From: Deltaproteobacteria bacterium
Lineage (GTDB): Bacteria > Desulfobacterota > Desulfobulbia > Desulfobulbales > JAJRZW01
Reading direction: 5' to 3'
Length of the DNA stretch: 64,000 bases
Assembly (NCBI GenBank): GCA_024275015.1
Contig: JAJRZW010000064.1
Location: forward strand, 30,814 to 94,813
Shown: in pieces, positions 30,922-38,945 of the stretch
Layout of the letters: each line of letters opens with the position of its first letter
How positions within the stretch are numbered: the stretch's first letter is position 1
The notes under the pieces: generated by a model
The model's database searches: none
Seen by the model: the letters and a program-made list of their open reading frames with translations, nothing else
What the model was told of the DNA's origin: nothing
Position numbers and translations under genes: made by a program

Positions 30922-31122
30922 TTTACACCTTGCGATATCAGGATTATGGCGTCGTTGTCGTATGTTGGGACATTAATTGATTATAAGGAAAAGGTCCGGG
31001 GGACAAAAGAAAAAATTATTTTTCATCCGGGAAGAGCTTTTCCGTCAGGGGCGGTAGCGGTTTTTTCACGCTATGTTCGCAGGCGATCAATCAGCCACAC
31101 CTGATGCAAAACAATCGCAGTC

Positions 31123-31214
31123 TGTAACAGCCCTTTGAAAAACCGGCTGGCTGAAACTTGTTTTGGCCAACCGGGGAGAGAAAAAGCCATGGACGGATTT
31201 TTAAAAGGCCTGAC
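31123..31214. repeat. Shortened repeat family A copy
   Basis: taacagccctttgaaaaaccggctggctgaaacttgttttggccaaccggggagagaaaaagccatggacggatttttaaaaggcctg. Confidence 0.6.
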
Positions 31215-31370
31215 AAGGGTTCCATGGCCGCCGCCATGGATCCCTTACCTCTGTTTTTGTGCTTGACGACCTTTGGCAATGGCACTATGTTTCTGAGCTT
31301 GCCAGATTTTTGCTTGTTGTTTTTTTCAAGAAAATTGCCGTTTTTGATTCTGTAGGGGCGGCAATGTTGA

Positions 31371-31470
31371 TGGACTCGTAACAAATATCTCAAACGGAAG
31401 CGGGTCCACGTAATTTCAATAAGCTATAAGCGCAATTGCTGTTGGCCCGCAATTTATTGCGAGGCCAACA
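31371..31470. repeat. Repeat B-related element with terminal hairpin upstream of ppaC
   Basis: ggactcgtaacaaatatctcaaacggaagcgggtcca... and gttggcccgcaatttattgcgaggccaac; related sequence in opposite orientation at 41369-41426. Confidence 0.5.
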
Positions 31471-31520
31471 ATGTTGAAAATCTTTTTAATATCCCAATTT
31501 TTTTCTGAGGAGGACATGAG

Positions 31521-32444
31521 ATGAGTGTTTATGTCGTTGGCCATAAAAATCCCGACACCGATTCGGTCACCAGTGCCATTGTCTATGCCGAGCTCAAAAA
31601 GGCTACCGGTACCGATGCCGTTGCGGTTATGCAGGGCGGGCTCAACCCCGAGACCGAGTTGGTTCTTGATAAATTTGGTTTTGCCGTCCCGGAGATCATG
31701 ACCGATGCTGCCGGCAAGCAGGTTATTCTGGTTGACCACAGTGATATCGCCCAGGCCCCCGATAATCTCGACAAGGGCGAGGTCGTCGAGATCATTGACC
31801 ATCATAAGATCGGTGATGTCACCACCAATAACCCCATCTTTTTCTGCGCCCAGCCCGTCGGCTGTACCGGTACAGTGTTGAAGCAGCTTTTCGAGATCAA
31901 CAAGGTCGCCGTCTCTGAAAAGGTTGCCGGTCTCATGCTCTGCGCGATTCTCAGCGACACTGTCATGTTTAAATCGCCCACCACCACCGAGGCCGACAAG
32001 ACCGCATGTGAGGATCTGGCCAAGATCGCCGGGATCAGCGACATGGAGTCTCTGGCATTGGAGATGTTCAGGGCCAAGAGTGCTGTTGACGGGGTTGACC
32101 CTAAGGACCTGATTTTCCGTGATTATAAGGACTTCGACATGAAGGGTAACAAGGTGGGATGCGGTCAGCTTGAGCTCGTTGACCTTTCCCTGGTTGCTGG
32201 TATCCGCGACGATCTTTTTAACGCCATGAAGGAAGTCAAGGAAGAGGGTGGCCGTCACACCGTCCTCCTTATGCTTACTGACATTATGAAGGAAGGCACC
32301 GACCTGATGGTGGTCAGTGATGACGCCTCTTATGTTGAAAAGGCCTACGGCGTAAAGCTTGACGCCCCCAGCGTCTGGGTTGATGGTATGATGAGCCGCA
32401 AGAAGCAGACCATTCCGCCGCTGCAGGAGGCCTTTGGCTGCTGA
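31521..32444 (+). CDS. ppaC: Manganese-dependent inorganic pyrophosphatase (family II)
   Basis: MSVYVVGHKNPDTDSVTSAIVYA...EIIDHHKIGD...SRKKQTIPPL. Confidence 0.96.
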   Translation: MSVYVVGHKNPDTDSVTSAIVYAELKKATGTDAVAVMQGGLNPETELVLDKFGFAVPEIMTDAAGKQVILVDHSDIAQAPDNLDKGEVVEIIDHHKIGDVTTNNPIFFCAQPVGCTGTVLKQLFEINKVAVSEKVAGLMLCAILSDTVMFKSPTTTEADKTACEDLAKIAGISDMESLALEMFRAKSAVDGVDPKDLIFRDYKDFDMKGNKVGCGQLELVDLSLVAGIRDDLFNAMKEVKEEGGRHTVLLMLTDIMKEGTDLMVVSDDASYVEKAYGVKLDAPSVWVDGMMSRKKQTIPPLQEAFGC

Positions 32445-32473
32445 GTCGTTTTTTCTTCTGTATAATATTGATT

Positions 32474-32653
32474 GCCTCGTAACAAGTACCCGTTCCGGCT
32501 TGAAACGGCATTTCCGGGCCTCCGGGCGACGGGATGCTAACCCCGTAAACTAGGGCTAAGTCCTCAGGCAGACGTGGGGGGTATCCATCCCGCCGCCCGG
32601 GATTTTCCCGGAAATTGCCGGAGACGCCTCCGCGGGGACTTTTGTTACGAGGC
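32474..32653. mobile_element. Repeat family B element (MITE-like) with 12-bp perfect terminal inverted repeats
   Basis: gcctcgtaacaa (32474-32485) / ttgttacgaggc (32642-32653), further imperfect inverted arms inside. Confidence 0.75.
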
Positions 32654-32660
32654 CATCATA

Positions 32661-32692
32661 TTTAACAGTCAGTTGAAAAACGGTCTGTTAAG
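32661..32692. repeat. Minimal repeat family A remnant
   Basis: ttaacagtcagttgaaaaacggtctgttaag. Confidence 0.5.
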
Positions 32693-32703
32693 CCCTGAAT
32701 CCT

Positions 32704-34305
32704 TTACCGGGTGCCCCGCAGCCTGAACGACTGACCGGGTTCCGTGTCCGGGCCGCAGATGATCTCCAGATCCCGTCGCAGGTTGAAATCGTCGTCATGC
32801 TCGGAGGTATGGCAGCCGGCGCAGGCACTGGCGGGAGAGGGATTGCCTGGTTCTGCCCCGTTGGGATCGGCGGCATGGTTCTGTCCCGGGCCATGGCAGG
32901 CTTCGCATCCAACCTGGCGCAGGGAGGAGGGGATGTAGAGCAGATATGGCTCTGCCGCCTCTCGGGTGGTGGAGACATGGCATTTGAGACATTTGGGGTT
33001 GGCGGTCTCGTTTTTTTCTCTCAGGGTATTCCAGGCCCTTGAGTGGCGGCTTGCGAGCCATTTTTTTGCTTGAGCTTCATGGCAGCGACGGCAGGTCGGC
33101 AATCCGGTGTAACCGAGGGCAAATATCTTCCGTCGTGCCTGCGCCGCGGTTTGTGTCTTTATGTTCAGTTCTTTTTTCAGGGCCAGGACTTTTTTCTTTC
33201 CGGCCGTGATCAGTCCGAGTACCTCCGGGGCGTCTTTGACCTCTGGCTCAATTGCGAGGAATCGTCCCTGCCATTTCATCCCTGCCGCCGTGTTCTTCTC
33301 CCTTGCGGCGATTTTTTCAAGACTGTCTGTGGCCGCTTTTTTTTGTTTTTCAAGGGCGGCGAGGTATTGTGGCTGCGGTACGGTTTTTCTTTTCCGTAAC
33401 CGATCCAGGCGCCAGTTGATGCTGTCAATCCTCCGGAGGAGGTTTTGTCTTTTATTGTCAAGGTTTTCAATCCAGGGGCCGGCGAGGGTGCCGTTTATAT
33501 CCAGGCGGGCAAGGTATTTGCCCCGGGCGGAGATAACCCCTACGAGCAGGTTGCTGATCAGCTTCGGGCTCATGTTGCCGGTCCGGGAGGTCGTCGCGTC
33601 GATTATCATTCTTATATCGGGAAAGGCGCGGGATATTTCCTGGTAATTATTGCGGACCACGCTTGAGAGGAGGACGATGAAGTCGGGATTTTTTTTCTTT
33701 ATCCCGGCGATTACCCCGGGCAGGGATTTTTTCCAGGAGATGATACGGTATTTGTGTTTCAGTATCGGTCCAAGGTCACTGGAACTGCCGGTGAGCCCGA
33801 TTACCGCGAGCCTTACCCCGTCGCGGTTGATGATCGTGTAGGCGGGGAAGACCCTTTTTCCTGCCGTGGTTATCAGGTTGGCGCTGATCCATTTGATTTT
33901 ATTGTCACGGCCGAGGACGCGGATGAAATCGATTCCGGCGGCAAGGTCGTAAGGGCCGACTCCCAGGGCATCGTAGCCCATAGCCTTATAGGTCGCGGCA
34001 ATGGTGGCGGCGGTTATCTCCGCCTGTTTGCGGCGGTATTCCGGCAGATGTATCTTTTCGAACAGGCCGTTGCCTCCGTCAAGAATGAACAGTGGTCCGG
34101 CGGCGGATTTTTTTATCTCTTTCAGTATGGTCGCGCGCTTGGCAAGACCGCCAAGCTGATGGCTTTTTCAGCCGCAGGGGTCGGTTTCGCCGTGATTTCC
34201 GGCGGAATAGCTGATGACCAGATTTGTTTTACCACCGGCCGTGGCGGGATACGACATGGTGACGGCTGCTGTCACAGCCAGAAATATTATCATCGGAATT
34301 TTCAT
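32704..34305 (-). CDS. Candidate selenoprotein: exported UshA-like metallophosphatase domain fused to tetraheme cytochrome c554-like domain; in-frame TGA (Sec) at 34168-34170
   Basis: MKIPMIIFLAVTAAVTMSYPATAGGKTNLVISYSAGNHGETDPCG-U-KSHQLGGLAKRATILKEIKK...YKAMGYDALGVGPYDLAAG... continuous in frame; CxxCH motifs CRRCH, CLKCH, CEACH, CAGCH; SECIS-like hairpin 3' of TGA. Confidence 0.82.
34137..34156 (-). promoter_or_regulatory. Candidate bacterial SECIS apical stem-loop
   Basis: mRNA sense GCUUGGC-GGUCUU-GCCAAGC: perfect 7-bp stem, loop with GGU at +19 to +21 after the UGA. Confidence 0.75.
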
Positions 34306-35612
34306 TCTTTCCTTTTTCCTTTCTGGGCCTTGTCGGCCAGGATGCGGCGCCACTTTTGCAGACGGTCGCTGATTATCGCCTCATGGCCGCGGTTGGTTGG
34401 TTGATAAAAAACAGTGTCCCTGATTGCTTCCGGCAGATGCTCCTGGGGGACGAGGGCATCTGTCTGATCGTGGGCGTAACGATAATCTTTGCCATAGCCG
34501 AGGTCCTTCATCAGCCGGGTCGGGCTGTTTCTTACCGCCATCGGCACCGGCAGGGAGCCGGTTTCTTTGATCTTGGCCATGACCTGATTCATGGCCCGGT
34601 AGGAGGCGTTGCTCTTGGGGGCGGTGGCGAGATAAATCGCGGCTTGGGCCAAGGCCAGTTCCCCTTCCGGGCTGCCGAGTATATGGTAACTTTCCCGGGC
34701 TGAGAGCGCAAGGGTAATGGCGGCGGGGTCGGCGTTGCCGATATCCTCGGAGGCGAAGCGGATCAGGCGCCGGGCAATATAGAGGGGGTCTTCGCCGGCG
34801 GCAAGCATCCGGGCAAGCCAGTACAGGGATGCGTCGGGGTCGCTGTCGCGCATGGATTTATGCAGGGCGCTGATCAGGTTGTAATGCTCCTCTCCGGACT
34901 TGTCATATCTGAGGCTGCCACCCTGGATCGCCTCCTTGACCTCGTCGGGGGTTATTTCGTTTTTTTTCGCTTCCGTTGCCAGGGCGGCCGCGGTCTCAAG
35001 GGCGTTCAGGGCTCGTCTGCCGTCACCGTCGGCTGCCTGCGCCAGTTGTTGTTTTGCCTCCGCATTTATTTTGAGCCCCAGGTCGCCAAGCCCCTGTTCC
35101 CGATCAGTGAGGGCGCGGTCAATTATGGCGGCAATGGCTTCCGGGGTCAGAGGGTTCAGGACTATTACCCGACAGCGGGAGAGGAGGGCGGCGATTACAT
35201 TGAAGGATGGGTTTTCGGTGGTGGCACCGAGGAGGGTGATGAGTCCGCTTTCCACATGGGGGAGAAAGGCGTCCTGCTGGCCTTTGTTGAAGCGGTGAAT
35301 CTCGTCGACGAAGAGGACGGTATTCCGTTCCTGATGCATTTTTGCGCCAGCGATTATCTCCCGGATTTCCTTGACCCCGGAGAGGACGGCGGAAAAGAAG
35401 ACAAACCGGGCGTCGGCCTTGCGGGCGATAATTTTTGCCAGGGTGGTCTTTCCTACTCCGGGCGGACCCCAGAATATCAGTGACGGCAGGTGTTCACCCA
35501 GACGGTCGAGAATATGCCCCGGCCCAAGGAGGTGCTCCTGGCCGGTGATGTCCTTGATCTGTGCCGGCCGCATCCTTTCGGCCAGAGGGGGGCGGTGCCC
35601 GGCTTTATTCAT
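34302..35612 (-). CDS. rarA: Replication-associated recombination protein A (RarA/MgsA)
   Basis: PLAERMRPAQIKDITGQEHLLGPG...FWGPPGVGKTTLAKIIA...FVDEIHRFNKGQQDAFLPHVE. Confidence 0.95.
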   Translation of the reverse strand: MNKAGHRPPLAERMRPAQIKDITGQEHLLGPGHILDRLGEHLPSLIFWGPPGVGKTTLAKIIARKADARFVFFSAVLSGVKEIREIIAGAKMHQERNTVLFVDEIHRFNKGQQDAFLPHVESGLITLLGATTENPSFNVIAALLSRCRVIVLNPLTPEAIAAIIDRALTDREQGLGDLGLKINAEAKQQLAQAADGDGRRALNALETAAALATEAKKNEITPDEVKEAIQGGSLRYDKSGEEHYNLISALHKSMRDSDPDASLYWLARMLAAGEDPLYIARRLIRFASEDIGNADPAAITLALSARESYHILGSPEGELALAQAAIYLATAPKSNASYRAMNQVMAKIKETGSLPVPMAVRNSPTRLMKDLGYGKDYRYAHDQTDALVPQEHLPEAIRDTVFYQPTNRGHEAIISDRLQKWRRILADKAQKGKRKE

Positions 35613-35678
35613 TGAGATGGTCCTGTGAAAAAATGGTATGGCCTAAGCGAGGTGAAGTCGTATACGCTTCCTGGTCGA

Positions 35679-36467
35679 TCAGGGGCGGCATAAATCCGTG
35701 AATCGGTCGCACATTCTTTCAACGGAAAAAACCAGAGATTCAAGATCAAGGAAATCAAGGACATGGCGGTCGAAGAGGATCTTTACCTTGGCCGTGAAAC
35801 CCTCATCCGGACATTCTTCCCAGTAGATGATTTTCTGCGGCAGTCGTGGCAGGACCGGAATCACCAGGGCGAGGGAGGCGCCATCCTGGTTTTCGGCCTT
35901 GCCCCCGCATTCACGAGCCAGGGCCTGGATCTTTTTAAGGGCAAGGGTGGAGAAGAGTTCCGCCAGGCGATCTTCACCGTATACCGCAAGAGTCCTGGTT
36001 TTGGAGATTGAGTTGGGCAGGGTTTCCATTCCTATCCAGTCCCCGGTTGGGGCGGGTGCGCCGCCGGAATGGACGTAATTATAAAGCAGAATCTGGTCGC
36101 GGGGATCATCGGGCTCATGGCCGGCAATGGTTACCGCCTTGGCGTTTAAGGCTACCTCGCGGCCCATAAATTTGAATAATAGTTGCGCTTCCCGGGGGGC
36201 GAATTCGGCTCCTAATGCGGCGGCAATGTCCGGCAGGCGGAGCTGCGAGATCTTGCCACGCAGGTGGTGGATCAGTTCAAGGTCATGGTCGTTTTTTTCA
36301 CCGGGGACGGGTGGGGATAAATCGAGGCCGTCACGATTAAGGTGGGGGCAGCGGCGGAGGTCAAACCCGGTTTTGGCTACTGCGGCGGCAAAGGCCAGGC
36401 AGGTGGGAAATCCGCATTCCCCGCAATTGTTCTTCGGGGTACGGCGCATGATCTCAAGAGGATTCAT
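35679..36467 (-). CDS. DUF3786 protein with N-terminal 4Fe-4S Cys motif
   Basis: MNPLEIMRRTPKNNCGECGFPTCLAFAAAVAKTGFDLRRCPHL... Confidence 0.75.
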   Translation of the reverse strand: MNPLEIMRRTPKNNCGECGFPTCLAFAAAVAKTGFDLRRCPHLNRDGLDLSPPVPGEKNDHDLELIHHLRGKISQLRLPDIAAALGAEFAPREAQLLFKFMGREVALNAKAVTIAGHEPDDPRDQILLYNYVHSGGAPAPTGDWIGMETLPNSISKTRTLAVYGEDRLAELFSTLALKKIQALARECGGKAENQDGASLALVIPVLPRLPQKIIYWEECPDEGFTAKVKILFDRHVLDFLDLESLVFSVERMCDRFTDLCRP

Positions 36468-36487
36468 AAAGCGGCAAGGGGGATGAT

Positions 36488-36925
36488 TCAGGTCTGGGGA
36501 AGGGGCTTTACCTCTTTTTCCCAGTCCTGACCGGCGGCGGTGGCGGGGGTGCTGTCGATCAGTTGCAGATCTTTATCCTGAGCCTTTATCTCTCCATGCA
36601 GAGTACCGCCGGAGTCAACCGAGAGGTCGTTGGTCTCAAGGCGGCCGTTAATGGCGCCGTCTTTCTTCAGGAACAATTGCTGGACCTTGACGTTGCCGTC
36701 GACCTGACCGTGGCAGACAAGAACATTGGCCTCGATATCGCCGTTGATATTTCCGCCGTTACTCAGAACCAGGTAGTCGCCCATAACGTTACCCTCGACG
36801 TTGCCGTCTATCCGCACTTTGCCTTCAAAGGAGATGTCGCCGATAATCGTCATTTCGGTACCGATGATACTGCTGATGGCATCTGATGAAGTGATTTGGG
36901 TAATATTCTTTTTAAAAATAGACAT
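36488..36925 (-). CDS. Bactofilin (polymer-forming cytoskeletal protein)
   Basis: SIIGTEMTIIGDISFEGKVRIDGNVEGNVMGDYLVLSNGGNINGDIEANVLVCHGQVDGNV. Confidence 0.93.
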   Translation of the reverse strand: MSIFKKNITQITSSDAISSIIGTEMTIIGDISFEGKVRIDGNVEGNVMGDYLVLSNGGNINGDIEANVLVCHGQVDGNVKVQQLFLKKDGAINGRLETNDLSVDSGGTLHGEIKAQDKDLQLIDSTPATAAGQDWEKEVKPLPQT

Positions 36926-36926
36926 T

Positions 36927-37817
36927 TCAGCTTCCGTGGCTGTCAAGGGAAATATACTTGGCAATCTTAAGGTATTTTATTGGATTAATCGCCCGGCCCT
37001 TGTACCTGATTTCGTAATGGACATGGGGTCCGGTTGAACGACCGGTTGATCCCATGATTGAGATTTCATCCCCGCGCCGCACCATCTGCCCGCGTTTGAC
37101 CAGGAGTTTCTTGTTGTGGCCGAAAAGGGTGGAAAAACCGTTGCCGTGGTCGATTCTGACATACCAGCCAAAGGTGGAATTATAACCGGCCCCAACCACC
37201 TTGCCGTCGGCGGTGGCGTGGACGTGGCTGTTTAAGGGGCCGGTCATGTCAAGGCCGGAGTGAAAGGCCTGGCGGTGCAGGATCGGGTCGTTACGGTAGC
37301 CGAAGCCGGAGGAAATATTACCGTCAATGGGATAACCGAGCGGTAGGGGACGGATGGTCTTAAGGGTGTGGTCAACCTTGAGGATGAGTTTTTCACATTG
37401 CTGTTCGGGTTCGATGGAGAAGGGACCACCGCTGTTTTTATTGGTTGCCGGCATCTTTGACTGCGGGCCGCCGGGATCGATATCGAGGGTGCGGAGGATG
37501 GAGTCGATAACCTCGCTGCGCTGGTTTAATTCGCCAAGGGCGCCGTTTAACTGGGTACGGTTTTTTTCTTCAAGGAGGGCGACTTCATTTTGAAGCTGCC
37601 TGTTTTTGCCGCTGACCCTGGTGACCTTGCCTTCAAGGTTGCCGACGCGACAGCGAAGGCCGATATTTTCCGAGGAAAAACGGATACCGGCATAGGTGGA
37701 AGCGATGAAAATTATCCCGGCGGTAATGATGAGGTATTTGAGCTTTTTTTTTGAGAAGGCAAATGAGCGCGCCCGTCCCGCCTCACCGGCAATGATTATA
37801 TGGAGTTTTCTGTTCAT
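36927..37817 (-). CDS. M23 family metallopeptidase
   Basis: GYPIDGNISSGFGYRNDPILHRQAFHSGLDMTGP...VRIDHGNGFSTLFGHN...GRSTGPHVHYEIRYKG. Confidence 0.93.
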   Translation of the reverse strand: MNRKLHIIIAGEAGRARSFAFSKKKLKYLIITAGIIFIASTYAGIRFSSENIGLRCRVGNLEGKVTRVSGKNRQLQNEVALLEEKNRTQLNGALGELNQRSEVIDSILRTLDIDPGGPQSKMPATNKNSGGPFSIEPEQQCEKLILKVDHTLKTIRPLPLGYPIDGNISSGFGYRNDPILHRQAFHSGLDMTGPLNSHVHATADGKVVGAGYNSTFGWYVRIDHGNGFSTLFGHNKKLLVKRGQMVRRGDEISIMGSTGRSTGPHVHYEIRYKGRAINPIKYLKIAKYISLDSHGS

Positions 37818-37983
37818 CGTTATATTAAGGTCCCTGTGCATGGTTATCTGAAACCTATACCGCATGCTCCGGGACAAGCTTTCCGGAGAGGCACCTGTAC
37901 TTAAACATAGCCTTTTAAAATCACGAAACAGAGGAATTTAAACACTTTGGTGGAAAGATGTCAAATTCTGAAGCTGGCCGGGT

Positions 37984-38757
37984 TCAGCAGAACAGGGCCA
38001 GGGCGGTGATGTTGTCGGTGCCTCCGGCCTCATTTGCCTGTCTGATGAACTCTTCGCAGGCATTTTTCGGGGTCGCGGCCGTGGAAATAATCGCGGCAAG
38101 CTGGTTTTCATCCAACATTGACCAGAGTCCGTCGGAGCATAGGAAAACCCGGGATCCGGGGGCGAGGGGGATGGCGTGATACTCGGGCGGCTCCGGAAAA
38201 GGGTAGCCGATGACCCGGGTCACGACATTGCGCGGCGGCAGTTCCGGCATGGTTTCTTCTGATTCCAGCGCCATCTGGTACTGAACCAGAGTGGTATGGT
38301 CGGTGGTTATCTGAACCAGGCCGTCGGCGGGTGAGTAAAGATAGGCGCGGGCATCGCCGACGTGGCAACAGTGCAGGGTGCGGCCGTCAATTATGACACA
38401 TGCCAGGGTACAGCCCATGCCCTTGAGATCCGGATCGGATTTGGCCCTGTTGCGGACGATCTCGTTTGCGACCTCAAAATTTCTGGTCATGATATGGCGG
38501 ATGGCGGTGGCGTTTCCGTGCAGGCTGGATCCGGGGTCGGGCGGAAAATTGGCGATCAGGGTGTCGATGGCCAGTTTGCTTGCCACCTCGCCGCCGTTAT
38601 GGCCTCCCATACCGTCGGCAACCATGAAGATGTTGGCGGCGGCCATGATTCCGAAATTGTCTTCATTGTTTTCCCGTACCATGCCCCGGTCGGTGAGACC
38701 GTAACTTTGGACTTCGATGGTGGCGGGGGCGAAAAGTTTTGTTAAGAATAGCAACAT
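37984..38757 (-). CDS. PP2C-family protein phosphatase
   Basis: YGLTDRGMVRENNEDNF...FMVADGMGGHNGGEVAS...LHCCHVGDARAYLY...FLCSDGLWSMLDE. Confidence 0.95.
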   Translation of the reverse strand: MLLFLTKLFAPATIEVQSYGLTDRGMVRENNEDNFGIMAAANIFMVADGMGGHNGGEVASKLAIDTLIANFPPDPGSSLHGNATAIRHIMTRNFEVANEIVRNRAKSDPDLKGMGCTLACVIIDGRTLHCCHVGDARAYLYSPADGLVQITTDHTTLVQYQMALESEETMPELPPRNVVTRVIGYPFPEPPEYHAIPLAPGSRVFLCSDGLWSMLDENQLAAIISTAATPKNACEEFIRQANEAGGTDNITALALFC

Positions 38758-38945
38758 TTTTTATTGATCCCGGACAGATGGTTTATGTGGCGAACGGTTT
38801 CAGGGCATCTTGATAAATTGTCTTTTTCAGCGATAACGGCATCATTTGCAAAAATGGAAACCGTGCTTTTTGTTTTTTGCATCCCTTGTCCTCAAATAAT
38901 AAAAGGACGAATTTTTCAAGGCACCCTTCATCTTATTTGCAGGAG

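Noticed and set aside
31416-32258. 280-aa minus-strand ORF antisense to ppaC
   Set aside because: Mirror ORF of a well-supported ppaC; no recognisable domain; explained by high-GC codon usage.
16152-32653. CRISPR array from many similar repeats
   Set aside because: Repeats are ~150 bp, palindromic, widely and irregularly spaced between genes; no short direct repeats with unique spacers, and no cas genes.
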